A stretch of 64,000 bases of DNA. Origin: Sphingopyxis sp. H053. GTDB lineage: Bacteria; Pseudomonadota; Alphaproteobacteria; Sphingomonadales; Sphingomonadaceae. Below the pieces are notes generated by a model that was not told the DNA's origin, ran no database searches, and saw only the letters and a program-made list of their open reading frames with translations. Below are positions 36,400-47,824 of this stretch, piece by piece. The stretch covers positions 310,001 through 374,000 of the forward strand of contig NZ_LNRU01000003.1 in NCBI RefSeq assembly GCF_001468225.1, in the 5' to 3' direction. The position numbers and the translations under genes were made by a program. Within the stretch, counting starts at the first letter, position 1, and the number at the start of each line of letters is the position of its first letter.

Positions 36400-37788
36400 T
36401 CAATAGGCGTTGCGGTGCACGAGCACCTGCGCGGTGCGCGCCAAAATCGAAACGTCGCGCAGCAGCGACCAGCCGTGTTGATATTCCAGATCGGATTCGA
36501 GCCGGTCCAGAATATCGCGCTTGGTGTTGGTCGCCCCGCGAAACCCGCGGATCTGGGCGAGGCCCGTAATCCCGGGCTTGAGCGCGTGACGGTGCCAATA
36601 TTGCCGGTCGACGCGCCAGAACAGCTCGTTCCCGGCGGTCGAGCCCAGCGCATGCGGGCGCGGCCCGACGAGGCTCATTTCGCCCGACAGCACGTTGATC
36701 AGCTGCGGCAGCTCGTCGATGCTCGTCGCGCGGATGAAGCGGCCGACGCGCGTGATCCGGTCGTCGTCGCGGCTCGCCGAACGCGCGCCATTCGCGTCGG
36801 TCGTCTCGGCGCGCATGCTGCGGAATTTCAGGATGCGAAAGATGCGGTTGCCGCGCCCCATCCGCTCCTGCCGGAAAAAGACCGGCCCCGGCGAATCGAG
36901 CTTGATCGCCAGCGCCACAATCAACAGCAGCGGCGACAGCAGGATCAGCGCCGGAATCGTCACCGCGAGGTCGAGCGCACGCTTCTTCACCCGGTTGGCG
37001 CGGTTGAGCGGCCCCCAGGACACAACCAGCGTCGTCACCCCGCCGCGCTGGCGCGTTGTGAGCGGCCCCAGCTCGGCAATCTCGGGCATCACGATCTCGC
37101 CGACGATGTTGACGCCTTTCAGCGCGCGGGCCCATTCGACCTTACGCCCGGGCGCGCAAACGATCGTCACCCGGTCGTAATCCTGCAGCACGGTGCCGAG
37201 GCGATCGAGCATATAGGGGTCGTCGAGATCGGTACGGAGCCCCGACTCGCGCGCGTCGATGATCTCGCGATCGAGGTAGGACGCGGGCAGGTTCGCATCG
37301 TCGACAATGACCAGTTCGGCGGTCATGTCGCCGAAAGCCCGGCGCACGATGCGGCAGATCAAAAGCCGCTGCGCCACCAATAGCGTCACCGCGGTCACCA
37401 TGCCCATGCCGATCGCCAAACGCGGCACCTTGCCGGTGATCCGCAGCGAGAAAGCGACGAGCAGGAAGACGAACAGGGTCGTCGCGAACGACAGCAATGT
37501 CTGGCGAACGCTTTTGACCGGACGGGTCAGACAGCGCGGATTATAGGCCTGATTCTGAAAGGCGATCGCGAAATGGACGAACAGTGCGCCCAGCATCGCA
37601 GTCAACAATCCTTCCGAAATGATCCGGGGCTGCTCGATCATCAACGTCACGGCGAAGCCCACCGCGAGCGCCGCCGCGTCCAAGGCGATCAGTCCCAAAC
37701 AGAGCCATATCTTGGCATCGCGCCGCGCCGCCTTCGCGAGCGGCGTTCGAATGGGTGCGCCTTGGAGCGCCAAGTCGATCTTGGTCAT
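36400..37788 (-). CDS. Polyprenyl glycosylphosphotransferase (initiating transferase)
   Basis: 462 residues from the ATG at 37788; an open frame upstream would add 44 unrelated residues. It has four N-terminal membrane segments (about 28-150), a degenerate nucleotide-binding middle domain and a C-terminal bacterial sugar-transferase domain (about 270-450) with KLDSPGPVFFRQERMG, ILKFRSMR and DELPQLINVLSGEMSLVGPRP. It attaches the first sugar-1-phosphate of the repeat unit to undecaprenyl phosphate at the inner membrane. It stands alone at one edge of the locus with an EPS dyad 31 bases ahead of its start. Confidence 0.92.
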   Translation of the reverse strand: MTKIDLALQGAPIRTPLAKAARRDAKIWLCLGLIALDAAALAVGFAVTLMIEQPRIISEGLLTAMLGALFVHFAIAFQNQAYNPRCLTRPVKSVRQTLLSFATTLFVFLLVAFSLRITGKVPRLAIGMGMVTAVTLLVAQRLLICRIVRRAFGDMTAELVIVDDANLPASYLDREIIDARESGLRTDLDDPYMLDRLGTVLQDYDRVTIVCAPGRKVEWARALKGVNIVGEIVMPEIAELGPLTTRQRGGVTTLVVSWGPLNRANRVKKRALDLAVTIPALILLSPLLLIVALAIKLDSPGPVFFRQERMGRGNRIFRILKFRSMRAETTDANGARSASRDDDRITRVGRFIRATSIDELPQLINVLSGEMSLVGPRPHALGSTAGNELFWRVDRQYWHRHALKPGITGLAQIRGFRGATNTKRDILDRLESDLEYQHGWSLLRDVSILARTAQVLVHRNAY

Positions 37789-37818
37789 GGGATGGGGAGC
37801 TCCCTGGGGTTGGCTATA

Positions 37819-37834
37819 TTGTTGCAATGCAACA
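37819..37834. promoter_or_regulatory. EPS dyad copy 5: TTGTTGCAATGCAACA ahead of the initiating transferase
   Basis: The core GTTGCA-A-TGCAAC (37821-37833) is a perfect dyad, 31-46 bases upstream of the start of the initiating transferase. It is the most symmetric copy with copy 1. Confidence 0.6.
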
Positions 37835-37916
37835 TGTCTTGGACGCCAGGGAATACAAGCGGGCCGCGCGGGCACGTGCCGGATACAAGATGATCCGTGC
37901 GATATGGTCCGTGCGA

Positions 37917-37950
37917 GCAAAACGGCTCGGGCAGCGCGGCCGCCCGAGCC
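37917..37950 (-). terminator. Rho-independent terminator after the TorF porin gene
   Basis: Perfect 9-bp arms (37924-37932 and 37942-37950) with a 9-base loop. Read on the minus strand it follows the porin stop by 9 bases and is followed by GTTTTG. Confidence 0.75.
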
Positions 37951-37959
37951 ATTCGCATA

Positions 37960-38778
37960 TCAGAAGGCTGCGGTCAGGCTGGCCACCACCGCGGCGTCGG
38001 CAATCGAACCGGTCCCGTCACCGCCCTTGCTGAAATTGGGCTGCAGGCGCGCCGCCTCCGACTTGCTGATGTCGGTATCGATATAAGACACGCCCAGCGT
38101 CAGGTTGCGCCAGCTGGCGTCCATGCCGAGCGACCAGTCCCAGTAGCTCCCCGTCGGGGCGACGCTGGTGCCGTTGGGGCCGAGGCCGGGATTGCCGTCC
38201 GAATGGCCGATATGCGCCTTTGCGGTGAAGGGCGTGCCGGGAATCGCGACCGCGCCGTCGCCCCACAGATAGAGGTTATCGTCGCTCTGCCCGCGGCTGT
38301 TCGGCGCGTTCGAAACATTGGCGAGCGCATGTTGCTTGGGCGCATAGGCGGCGCCGGCGGTCAAAGTCGCCGGTCCGGCCGTTCCCGACAGTTTCACATA
38401 AGGCTCGGCGAAATCCGATTCATCGGCGCCGCCCGGGTACATGTACCAGACGAGGCCGACATCGAGCGCGGCCTTGTCGCTCAGCGGCAATTTATAACCG
38501 CCGATCAGGTCGAGTTCCATGTTCGCGCCGCTGAAAGTGCCCCAGCCGCCGAGGTTGGACGCCCAGACGCCCGCATAAAGGCCGCTTTGATGGGTCAGCG
38601 TCAGGCCGCCCTGAACGGCCATTTCCTCGTCGGACTGCGACACACCGCGGAAACGGTAATCGGACGCGATGGTCGCGGATCCCGTGATCGTGACGGATTT
38701 TGCTTCTTCATCTTGTGCGAAAGCGGCGGCCGGAGAAAGTCCCGCGAGAAGCGCGGCGGCTGAGATAATGGTCTTCAT
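37960..38778 (-). CDS. TorF-family putative outer-membrane porin
   Basis: 272 residues. It has a signal peptide (cleavage about AAAFA|Q, residue 22) followed by SVTITGSATIASDYRFRGVSQSD, the family's usual mature start, and amphipathic strands ending VASLTAAF. TorF proteins are beta-barrels of unproven substrate, common in sphingomonads. AGAGGA precedes the ATG. It lies downstream of the kdp genes on the same strand and shares their promoter-like element, so a role in ion homeostasis or osmotic adaptation is possible but inferred. Confidence 0.85.
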   Translation of the reverse strand: MKTIISAAALLAGLSPAAAFAQDEEAKSVTITGSATIASDYRFRGVSQSDEEMAVQGGLTLTHQSGLYAGVWASNLGGWGTFSGANMELDLIGGYKLPLSDKAALDVGLVWYMYPGGADESDFAEPYVKLSGTAGPATLTAGAAYAPKQHALANVSNAPNSRGQSDDNLYLWGDGAVAIPGTPFTAKAHIGHSDGNPGLGPNGTSVAPTGSYWDWSLGMDASWRNLTLGVSYIDTDISKSEAARLQPNFSKGGDGTGSIADAAVVASLTAAF

Positions 38779-38833
38779 ATTGTCCTCTTGAACTGGCCTC
38801 TTTCCGGAGTGGGGAGGCTGGCGAGGACGCCCA

Positions 38834-38863
38834 ACTAGATCAGCGCGGCATTGGAAATCGAGA
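38834..38863 (-). promoter_or_regulatory. Shared kdp-locus promoter element, copy i (TorF porin)
   Basis: On the minus strand TCTCGATTTCCAATGCCG stands 18-19 bases before ATCTAGT, with the expected start point about 50 bases upstream of the porin ATG. Very similar sequences precede four other units of this region (39267, 39515, 47594, 47737). Confidence 0.55.
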
Positions 38864-38894
38864 GTGGCGGGCGATCAATTGCATAGTGTTTTCG

Positions 38895-39239
38895 TTATGC
38901 GGCGGATCGACTGTGCATCGCCGGCTCGGCGTCATTCCCCGGATCGCGTTCGACGGAAAACGACGCATTGGAAGCGAGCGGAGGCACGCGTTTCCATCGC
39001 GCCGAAACCTCGACACTCTCCCAAAGGCCCGCGCCGACGAACAGCAGGGCGCTTCCGGCGCTCGCGCAGAGGAAGGTCACCGCCGACAACAGGATCATCA
39101 GCGAACTCGCATCGCGCGGTCCGATCGTCTGGGCCATATGATGGAGCCTCAGGGCAAGCAGCCAGCCGATGCCGAGCAAGGCGGCGCCCCCGGCGCGCAG
39201 GCCGATATCGGCGGCTCGGTTTTCATGCCATTTCTTCAT
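38895..39239 (-). CDS. Small two-helix membrane protein
   Basis: 114 residues from the ATG at 39239, chosen because GGAGGT lies 7 bases ahead; an earlier in-frame ATG has no ribosome site. Two hydrophobic segments (about residues 16-33 and 45-70: GGAALLGIGWLLAL and LMILLSAVTFLCASAGSALLFVGAGL) are followed by a basic, unstructured tail. No family is recognised. It sits between kdpE and the TorF porin and has its own copy of the region's promoter element, so it is probably co-regulated with them. Confidence 0.7.
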   Translation of the reverse strand: MKKWHENRAADIGLRAGGAALLGIGWLLALRLHHMAQTIGPRDASSLMILLSAVTFLCASAGSALLFVGAGLWESVEVSARWKRVPPLASNASFSVERDPGNDAEPAMHSRSAA

Positions 39240-39266
39240 CGTGCAACCTCCAGCAGGGAGGCCGAC

Positions 39267-39297
39267 CAATTACGCATCATCGCGTATGAATTCGAGA
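39267..39297 (-). promoter_or_regulatory. Shared kdp-locus promoter element, copy ii
   Basis: On the minus strand TCTCGAATTCATACGCG is followed, 20 bases after TCTCG, by TAATTG. The expected start point is about 20 bases upstream of the 114-aa membrane protein gene. Confidence 0.5.
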
Positions 39298-39349
39298 TCG
39301 GGAAACGGCGCGGTGCATTGAGATTGCGTATAATTTGGGCGAGCCAGGC

Positions 39350-39508
39350 TCAGCTCAACTTGTCGGCAAGAAAGGCGACCAGAGCCACCGTCGCGCACAT
39401 ATAGATTGTGAGTGCCGAGGGCCCTTGCGCGCCCAGCCAGTCGATGACCCGGTCGTGCCGCGACGGCCGCGAAGCATCAGACGGCCGTTTGAAATCGTCG
39501 CTTGTCAT
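39350..39508 (-). CDS. 52-aa single-helix membrane protein, probably leaderless
   Basis: ATG at 39508 to TGA at 39350. The first 20 residues are charged (MTSDDFKRPSDASRPSRHDR), then comes a hydrophobic helix near the C terminus (ALTIYMCATVALVAFLA) before DKLS. There is no ribosome-binding site. The promoter element at 39515-39546 has its -10-like TATCTA ending 7 bases before the ATG, so transcription would start at or next to the A of the start codon, and the mRNA would be leaderless. It lies 83 bases downstream of kdpE. No family is recognised; the coding call rests on the promoter fit and composition. Confidence 0.55.
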   Translation of the reverse strand: MTSDDFKRPSDASRPSRHDRVIDWLGAQGPSALTIYMCATVALVAFLADKLS

Positions 39509-39514
39509 CGGAAC

Positions 39515-39546
39515 TAGATAGGCGCTCACGCCATTTGAAATCGAGA
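39515..39546 (-). promoter_or_regulatory. Shared kdp-locus promoter element, copy iii
   Basis: On the minus strand TCTCGATTTCAAATGGCG, then TATCTA 21 bases after TCTCG. It lies directly ahead of the 52-aa ORF, with no room for a leader. Confidence 0.6.
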
Positions 39547-39591
39547 GCAGGTCAGCCCCAAGTCCATATGATCGGCATAGAATTTGCGCGA

Positions 39592-40317
39592 TTATTGCCT
39601 CTGCTCGGCTTCGTCGCCCGGCGCGTCGCTGACCGACCGCAGGCGATAGCCGATTCCGAGTTCGTTGCTGATGATCTGCGGCTGTTGCGGATCGCTCTCC
39701 AGCTTCTGGCGCAGGGTGCGGACGAGGACGCGCAGATATTCGACATGATGCTCGACCTCGTGCGGCCAGACCTCTGCCATGATCTGCTTGTGCGTGATGA
39801 CGCGCCCCGGGTGCCGCGCGAGCTGCGCCAGCACCGCATATTCCTTCGGCGTCAGATGGACCTCGCGGCCCGCCTTGACGACGGTGCGTGCGATCAGGTC
39901 GATCGTCACGTCGCCCGCGGTCACTGCCAGCATTCCGCCGTCGCGGGTCATGCGGTTGCGCAGGGCGACCCGCACGCGCGCGAGCAATTCGTCGGTGTCG
40001 AAGGGTTTGGTCAGATAGTCGTCGGCGCCCAGATCGAGCGCGGCAACCTTCTGGTCGGTCGCGTCGCGCGCCGAGACGACGATCAAGGTCGTGTCCGACT
40101 GTTGCTTGACGAGCGGCACGAGTTCCAGTCCGTCGCGATCGGGCAGCCCCAGATCGAGCAGCACGATATCGGGGCGCTCGTCGCGAAGCATTTCGAGCGC
40201 TTCGCGGGCGCTCTCGGCTTCGACGATCGTATAGTCGGCGCGCGCCAGCGCGGCATGGATCAGGCGGCGGATGTGCAGCTCGTCGTCCACGACCAATACC
40301 TTGTGACGCACTTTCAT
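39592..40317 (-). CDS. kdpE: Two-component response regulator KdpE
   Basis: 241 residues. Receiver domain (about 5-118) with the acidic pair DDE, phospho-acceptor Asp in DIVLLDLGLPDRDG and the conserved Lys of YLTKPF. OmpR-type winged HTH (about 135-230) with LTPKEYAVLAQLARHPGRVITHKQIM. It receives phosphate from KdpD and activates kdp transcription under potassium limitation. Its ATG overlaps the kdpD stop. It may also recognise the repeated element found at five promoters nearby. Confidence 0.95.
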   Translation of the reverse strand: MKVRHKVLVVDDELHIRRLIHAALARADYTIVEAESAREALEMLRDERPDIVLLDLGLPDRDGLELVPLVKQQSDTTLIVVSARDATDQKVAALDLGADDYLTKPFDTDELLARVRVALRNRMTRDGGMLAVTAGDVTIDLIARTVVKAGREVHLTPKEYAVLAQLARHPGRVITHKQIMAEVWPHEVEHHVEYLRVLVRTLRQKLESDPQQPQIISNELGIGYRLRSVSDAPGDEAEQRQ

Positions 40318-42986
40318 GGCTGTTCCTTGTCGTCCAGATGCGTGATGATCAGCCGCTCGGGGATGCGAATGGTGAAGCAGGCGCCGTGCGGATCGTCATT
40401 GTTGCTCGCCTCGACCGACAGGCCCATCGCCTCGGCAAATCCCTTGACGATGGCGAGCCCGAGGCCGGTGCCGTGCTTCGCGCGATCGCTGCCCTCGAGC
40501 CGAGTGAAGGTTTCGAAGACGCGCTTCTCGTTCCCGTGCGCGATCCCCGGCCCCTGATCGATGATCGACATCGATATGGCATCGGCCGCACGGCGGGCGC
40601 GAATGACGATCGGAGTGCCGGGGTCGGCATAGCGCCCGGCATTGTCGAGCAGATTGATCAGGCAATGGTGGAGCAGCACCGGATCGACCCGCACCAGCGG
40701 GATATTGGGCGAAATATCGACCTTGACCTCATGCCCCAGCAGCGACGCCCGCGTATCGTGCGCCGCGCTGGCGGCGGCATCGAACAGGTCGGTCGCCTCG
40801 ACCTTCATCGGCAGCGCACCCGCTTCGACCCGCGCCATGTCGAGCAGGTTCGACACGAAACGGTTGAGGCGAAGCGCTTCGGTCTCGATCGTCTCGGCCA
40901 GCAACGCCGAGGGATTGCGCCGGATTTCCTGCGCGGCTGAGAGGATCGTGGTGAGCGGGGTCCGAAGGTCGTGGCTGACCGACGACAGCAGCGCCGAGCG
41001 CAGGCGATCGCGTTCGTCGACCTGCCGCGTGCGAAGCGATTCTTCCTCAAGCTCCATGCGGTCGAGCGCGATCGACGCCTGGTCGAGGAGGCTCATGAGC
41101 AGCGGCACCTGATCCGAGCGCACCGGCTCGCGCGCGTCGTCGCGCGTCATGCCGAGCACGCCGAGCACGCCGCGCGTCGTGCGCAAGGGATGGAACAGCC
41201 AGTCCGACGCGGTGAGGGTCGACGATCCGCGCCCGGCGGGCTGTTCATTGTCCATCGCCCACTGCGCCGCCGCGCGCTCGATTTGCTCGAGCCGGTCTTC
41301 GGGCGGAACCGCGGCGCGCAGCATCGGGCCGTCGGCCGACGGCAGCAGCAGCGCGGTGCGGACATCGAGAAGGCGCCCGACCTCGGCGCAGATGGCGTGC
41401 ATCAGCGTGTCCTGGTCGGGCGCCGCGGTCAGCAGCCGCGAGAAGCTGGCGAGCGCGGCGTTCTGCCGCGCGCTCGTTTGGGCAAGGTCGGCCTGCGCCC
41501 GCACGCGCGCGGCAAACTGGCTGGTCACGACGGCGACCCCGAGCAGCACGAGGATGCTGACGACATTTTCGGGATTGTTGACGGTCAGCGTGCCGGTCGG
41601 CGGCAGGAAGAAGAAATTATAGGCGAGGCTCGACGCCAGGCCCGCGAACAGGCCCGCGCGCAGCCCGAAGGTCGCCGCGGCGAACATGACCGGCACCAGA
41701 AAGAGCAAGGCGATATTGCCTAGGTCGATCGCGGCGAGGAGCAGGCGCGCGAGTAATGTTATCGCGGCGACCATGGCCAGCGACCAGATATAGTCGGCCG
41801 GGCGGCCCCAGCGTCCGGGGGCGACGATCCGGTTGCGCGGCCCGCCGGGCTTTGCGGCGGGCTCGCCGGGCAGCACATGCACCGCGACATCGTCGATCGT
41901 CCGCACCAGCTGGTCGACGACCGATCCGTAACGCATCTCGAACCACCAGGGACGGCTCGACTTGCCGATGACGATCTGCGTCGCGCGCGCGTCGCCGGCA
42001 AAGGCGCGCAGCCCTTCGACGACACTCGCCGCGGGGACGGTGGCGGTCGAGGCACCGAGCCGCGAGGCGAGCGCGAGCGTGTCGGCGAGCTGGCGGCGAT
42101 CGTCGTCGGTCATGCCCTGACTGCGCCGCGTCTCGATATAGACCGCGCTCCACGGCGCCCTCAGTGCATCGGCGAGCCGCTTGCCCGCGCGGACAAGCTC
42201 GGCCGCGACGGGCAGTTCGCTGACCGCAACGACGATCCGCTCGCCGACCGCGAAGCTGCCGGCGAGGGCATGGCTGCGCACATGTTCGAGCATCTGCGCG
42301 TCGACCGCCTGCGCGGCGCGGCGGAGCGCGAGTTCGCGCAGCGCGGTCAGGTTCGATTTGGAGAAGAAATGGGTGAGCGCGCGCGTCGCTTCCTGCGGGA
42401 TATAGACCTTGCCCTCGCGCAGCCGCTCGATCAACTCGTCGGGCGGGATGTCGACGACCTCGATCTCGGCATTTTCAAGGATCGAGTCGGGCACGGTTTC
42501 GCGGACGCGGACGCGGGTGAAGGAGGCGACGACGTCGTTGAGGCTCTCGACATGCTGGATATTGATTGTCGAATAGACGTCGATCCCCGCATCGAGCAGT
42601 TCCTCGACATCCTGATACCGCTTGGGGTGACGGCTGCCGGGCGCGTTGGTATGCGCAAGCTCGTCGACGAGCACGAGCGCGGGGCGGCGTTCGAGAATCG
42701 CGTCGATGTCCATTTCGCCCAGACTATGGCCCTGGTGGTCGACGTCGCGGCGCGGGATGATCTCGTGGCCGTGGACCAGCGCCTCGGTCTCGCGCCGGCC
42801 GTGCGTCTCGACCACCCCGATCACGACATCGACCCCCGCCTCGCGCCGTTGCCGTCCGTCGGTGAGCATCTCCCACGTCTTGCCGACACCGGGCGCCGCG
42901 CCGAGAAACACTTTCAGACGGCCGCGGCCTTCCTGCGCCGCCTGACGCAGGAAGGCTTCGGGAGATGGTCGATCATTTCCTGTCAC
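40314..42986 (-). CDS. kdpD: Sensor histidine kinase KdpD
   Basis: 890 residues in the full-length KdpD layout. The N-terminal KdpD domain has Walker [10 protein letters not shown] (29-37) and [14 protein letters not shown] (105-118). A universal-stress-like domain follows (about 250-370, ending in [11 protein letters not shown]), then four membrane segments (about 400-490), a GAF domain (about 510-640), the phospho-acceptor His672 in [12 protein letters not shown] and a HATPase domain (N-box [24 protein letters not shown]). It senses potassium limitation or turgor and phosphorylates KdpE. Its start overlaps the kdpC stop. Confidence 0.95.
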   Translation of the reverse strand: MTGNDRPSPEAFLRQAAQEGRGRLKVFLGAAPGVGKTWEMLTDGRQRREAGVDVVIGVVETHGRRETEALVHGHEIIPRRDVDHQGHSLGEMDIDAILERRPALVLVDELAHTNAPGSRHPKRYQDVEELLDAGIDVYSTINIQHVESLNDVVASFTRVRVRETVPDSILENAEIEVVDIPPDELIERLREGKVYIPQEATRALTHFFSKSNLTALRELALRRAAQAVDAQMLEHVRSHALAGSFAVGERIVVAVSELPVAAELVRAGKRLADALRAPWSAVYIETRRSQGMTDDDRRQLADTLALASRLGASTATVPAASVVEGLRAFAGDARATQIVIGKSSRPWWFEMRYGSVVDQLVRTIDDVAVHVLPGEPAAKPGGPRNRIVAPGRWGRPADYIWSLAMVAAITLLARLLLAAIDLGNIALLFLVPVMFAAATFGLRAGLFAGLASSLAYNFFFLPPTGTLTVNNPENVVSILVLLGVAVVTSQFAARVRAQADLAQTSARQNAALASFSRLLTAAPDQDTLMHAICAEVGRLLDVRTALLLPSADGPMLRAAVPPEDRLEQIERAAAQWAMDNEQPAGRGSSTLTASDWLFHPLRTTRGVLGVLGMTRDDAREPVRSDQVPLLMSLLDQASIALDRMELEEESLRTRQVDERDRLRSALLSSVSHDLRTPLTTILSAAQEIRRNPSALLAETIETEALRLNRFVSNLLDMARVEAGALPMKVEATDLFDAAASAAHDTRASLLGHEVKVDISPNIPLVRVDPVLLHHCLINLLDNAGRYADPGTPIVIRARRAADAISMSIIDQGPGIAHGNEKRVFETFTRLEGSDRAKHGTGLGLAIVKGFAEAMGLSVEASNNDDPHGACFTIRIPERLIITHLDDKEQP

Positions 42987-43579
42987 GCGGCGGGTTTAGC
43001 CCCAAAAGCATCGAGCCGTCGATTGAGCTTGAACACATTGACGCGCGGCTCGCCAAGAAAGCCGAGCAGCGGCTGGTCGACGCTCTGTTCGACGAGCCCG
43101 CGAACCGCCGCCGCATCGAGCCCGCGCGCCTTTGCGACGCGGTCGACCTGATAGAGCGCGGCCTCCGGCGTGATATCGGGGTCGAGCCCCGAACCCGAGG
43201 CGGTCACCATGTCCGACGGCACGGCCTTGCCGGGTTCGGCGGTCTTCAATTTCCCGACATCGCCCTTCACCCGGTCGACGAGCGCCTGCGACGTCGGGCC
43301 GAGGTTCGACCCCGACGAGGCGAGCCCGTCATAGCCTTTGCCCGCCGCCGAAGGACGCGTGTTGAAATAGCGTTCCGACGAGAAGGCCTGGCCGACCACG
43401 GTCGAACCGATAACCCGGCCATTCTCCTCGACGAGGCTGCCGTTCGCCTGGCTCGGGAAAAGCGCCTGCCCGATGCCGGTGAGCGCCAGCGGGTAAGCGA
43501 GCCCGAGAAGCAGCGCGAAAAGCAGCGTCATGACGAGCGCCGGACGCAGCGCGCTGATGAGATCCTTGTTCATTGTCAT
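42983..43579 (-). CDS. kdpC: Potassium-transporting ATPase subunit C
   Basis: 198 residues. One N-terminal membrane helix ([24 protein letters not shown]) and a periplasmic domain with [29 protein letters not shown] and a C-terminal [19 protein letters not shown], all standard for KdpC. It supports the KdpA-KdpB complex. It begins 4 bases after the kdpB stop and overlaps kdpD. Confidence 0.95.
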   Translation of the reverse strand: MTMNKDLISALRPALVMTLLFALLLGLAYPLALTGIGQALFPSQANGSLVEENGRVIGSTVVGQAFSSERYFNTRPSAAGKGYDGLASSGSNLGPTSQALVDRVKGDVGKLKTAEPGKAVPSDMVTASGSGLDPDITPEAALYQVDRVAKARGLDAAAVRGLVEQSVDQPLLGFLGEPRVNVFKLNRRLDAFGAKPAA

Positions 43580-43583
43580 TTCC

Positions 43584-45626
<2,043 letters not shown>

Positions 45627-45632
45627 GGATCC

Positions 45633-47336
45633 TTAAAAGAGCTGGCCGTTGATCATCGCGAGATGATCGGCGATGGGACCGAGCGCGAGGCTGGGAAGGA
45701 AGGTCAGGCCGCCGACGATCAGCACGATGCCGACGAGCAAGCCCGTCCACAGCGGCCCCGTCGTCGGGAAGCTGCCCGCCGACTCCGGCGTATATTTCTT
45801 CGCCGCCAGGCCGCCCGCGATGGCCAGCATGGGGATGATGATGAAGAAACGGCCGATCCACATCGCGGCGCCCAGCATGCCATTATAGAAAGGCGTGTTG
45901 GCGGTGAGGCCCGCAAAGGCCGACCCGTTGTTCGCGACGGCGCTGGTGAAGGCGTAGAGGATTTCCGAGAAACCATGCGGCCCCTTGTTGAGCGGCCCCG
46001 CCAACCCCGCCTCGGTGACCGACGCGATCGCCGTCATGCCAAGGATGATCAGCGGCAAGACCGCGATCGCGAGCACCGCGAGCTTGACCTCGCGCGCCTC
46101 GATCTTCTTGCCGACATATTCGGGGGTGCGCCCGACCATCAGCCCCGCGACGAAGATCGCGAGGATCGCGAAGAGCAGGAAGCCATAGATGCCCGCGCCG
46201 ACGCCGCCGATCACGACTTCGCCGAGCTGCATGTTAAACAGCGGGATCATCCCGCCAAGCGCGGTAAAGCTGTCGTGCATGCCGTTGACCGCCCCGCACG
46301 AGGCGGCGGTAGTGACGACCGCGAACAGCGCCGTCTGCGCGATGCCGAAGCGAACCTCCTTGCCTTCCATATTGCCGCCCATGGCGCCAAGGTTGTGGAG
46401 GATCGGATTGCCCGCAGCTTCCTGCCAATAGGTGATGGCGGTGCCCGCAACGAACAGCGTCATCATCGCGGCAAGGATCGCCCAGCCCTGGCGCTGATTT
46501 CCGACGGCCTTGCCGAAGGTCCAGGTGAGCCCGACGCCGATCGCGAAGATCGACAGCATCTGGACGAGGTTGGTGAGCGCGGTGGGATTCTCGAACGGGT
46601 GCGCGCTGTTCGCGTTGAAGAAGCCGCCGCCGTTGGTGCCGAGCAGCTTGATCGCTTCCTGCGAAGCAACCGGACCCAATGCCAGCGTCTGCTTGACCCC
46701 CTCGAGCGTCGTCACGTCGACCGATCCCGCCAGCGTCTGCGGCACGCCGCTCGCGATATAGAAGATCGCGATGGCGACGCAGAGCGGGAGCAGCAGATAG
46801 AGCGTCACGCGCGTCATATCGGCCCAGAAGTTGCCGATCGTCTTCATCTCGCGCCGCGCGAAACCGCGGAACAGTGCGAAAGCGAGCGCGATGCCCGTCG
46901 CCGCCGACAGAAAGTTGTGGATGGTCAGGCCCAGCATCTGGCTGAGGTTCGACATCGTCGATTCGCCGCCATAGCTTTGCCAGTTGGTGTTGGCGGTGAA
47001 GCTGATCGTCGTGTTGAACGCGAGATCCGCGCTCGTCCCGTCATAACCGAGCGGATTGAGCGGCAGCACGCCCTGCAGGCGCAGGATCGCATAGGTGAAG
47101 AGCGCGAGCGCCGCGTTGAAGATCAGCATGTGGACCGCGTAACGGCGCCAGCCCTGCTCTTCGGTCGGGTCGATCCCCGACAGGCGGTAAAAGCCGGCCT
47201 CGACCGGGCCGAGTATGCGATGGAGCGGCGTCCGCCGCCCTTCGTAGAGCGCGAAGAGCCACTGGCCCATCGGCTTGCAGAGCAGGAGCAGGATAGCGAT
47301 GAACGCGATGATGAGAAACCATCCCTGAAAGGTCAT
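45633..47336 (-). CDS. kdpA: Potassium-transporting ATPase subunit A (channel-like)
   Basis: 567 residues with ten membrane segments and the selectivity-type loops [31 protein letters not shown] and [23 protein letters not shown]. It provides the high-affinity potassium path of KdpFABC. A strong GGGAGG precedes the ATG. The kdpF gene ends 13 bases upstream. Confidence 0.96.
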   Translation of the reverse strand: MTFQGWFLIIAFIAILLLLCKPMGQWLFALYEGRRTPLHRILGPVEAGFYRLSGIDPTEEQGWRRYAVHMLIFNAALALFTYAILRLQGVLPLNPLGYDGTSADLAFNTTISFTANTNWQSYGGESTMSNLSQMLGLTIHNFLSAATGIALAFALFRGFARREMKTIGNFWADMTRVTLYLLLPLCVAIAIFYIASGVPQTLAGSVDVTTLEGVKQTLALGPVASQEAIKLLGTNGGGFFNANSAHPFENPTALTNLVQMLSIFAIGVGLTWTFGKAVGNQRQGWAILAAMMTLFVAGTAITYWQEAAGNPILHNLGAMGGNMEGKEVRFGIAQTALFAVVTTAASCGAVNGMHDSFTALGGMIPLFNMQLGEVVIGGVGAGIYGFLLFAILAIFVAGLMVGRTPEYVGKKIEAREVKLAVLAIAVLPLIILGMTAIASVTEAGLAGPLNKGPHGFSEILYAFTSAVANNGSAFAGLTANTPFYNGMLGAAMWIGRFFIIIPMLAIAGGLAAKKYTPESAGSFPTTGPLWTGLLVGIVLIVGGLTFLPSLALGPIADHLAMINGQLF

Positions 47337-47349
47337 GGGTTCGCCTCCC

Positions 47350-47439
47350 TTAGAAGCGTTCGGGCCGTGCGAGCACGGCGACGAGATAGATGAGAAGGCC
47401 GAGCGCGGTGGCGCCCGCGAGCCAGAGGTCGAGAGTCAT
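47350..47439 (-). CDS. kdpF: Potassium-transporting ATPase subunit F
   Basis: 29 residues ([20 protein letters not shown], then AVLARPERF): a single membrane helix ending in the family's A-L-x-R-P-E-x-F tail. It stabilises the KdpABC complex. The ATG at 47439 is preferred because AGGA lies 9 bases ahead; two in-frame ATG codons (47445, 47448) are too close to it. Directly upstream of kdpA. Confidence 0.9.
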   Translation of the reverse strand: MTLDLWLAGATALGLLIYLVAVLARPERF

Positions 47440-47451
47440 GGACATCATTCC

Positions 47452-47535
47452 TTATGCGTCGTCGCACAGGCGCGCGTAGCCGAGGCTCGCGGCGAGCAGG
47501 GCGAGGATGATGCCGACCCAGATTAGATCCTGCAT
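47452..47535 (-). CDS. 27-aa membrane protein at the head of the kdp operon
   Basis: ATG at 47535 with GGAG 7 bases ahead, stop TAA at 47452. The product is one hydrophobic helix followed by a short polar tail (MQDLIWVGIILALLAASLGY then ARLCDDA), with a Y-A-R-x-C-D ending. Its stop lies 12 bases before the kdpF ATG, and it is the first gene after the operon's promoter element. Small proteins of this form (helix then (Y/F)-x-R-x-C) occur next to kdp operons in several bacteria, from memory; no function is established. It is not KdpF, which follows separately. Confidence 0.72.
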   Translation of the reverse strand: MQDLIWVGIILALLAASLGYARLCDDA

Positions 47536-47593
47536 GGGTTTGCTCCAGCAAGGCGCCGGCCACGGGAGGTGGCACGAGTCGTCTGCGGACTCC

Positions 47594-47625
47594 CAAATAG
47601 GTGAGGCACGCGTTTGAATGCGAGA
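47594..47625 (-). promoter_or_regulatory. Shared kdp-locus promoter element, copy iv (kdp operon)
   Basis: On the minus strand TCTCGCATTCAAACGCG, then TATTTG 21 bases after TCTCG. The expected start point is about 50 bases upstream of the 27-aa gene that opens the kdp operon. Confidence 0.6.
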
Positions 47626-47736
47626 GACCGAAAGTGCGGCTCGCATAGTATTCTCATATGATTTTGCAGATTTTCTGGCCGGTGAGCGCGGGCCGCGAAA
47701 ACAAATGAAAATACAATGGGCGGCGCCCTTCCTCGA

Positions 47737-47767
47737 TCTCGAATCCCTATGCGCCTCCCAATATATT
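47737..47767 (+). promoter_or_regulatory. Shared kdp-locus promoter element, copy v (divergent gene)
   Basis: On the plus strand TCTCGAATCCCTATGCG, then TATATT 20 bases after TCTCG. It is closest to copy ii (14 of the first 17 positions) and points to the small gene at 47825, about 50 bases on. The rest of the 289-base gap between the kdp operon and this gene holds no other open frame of note. Confidence 0.5.
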
Positions 47768-47824
47768 GCGGGCATCGAGTTCCGATCTTCGGGCATCGAT
47801 TGAGTAGCCAAGGAGCATCTCACC

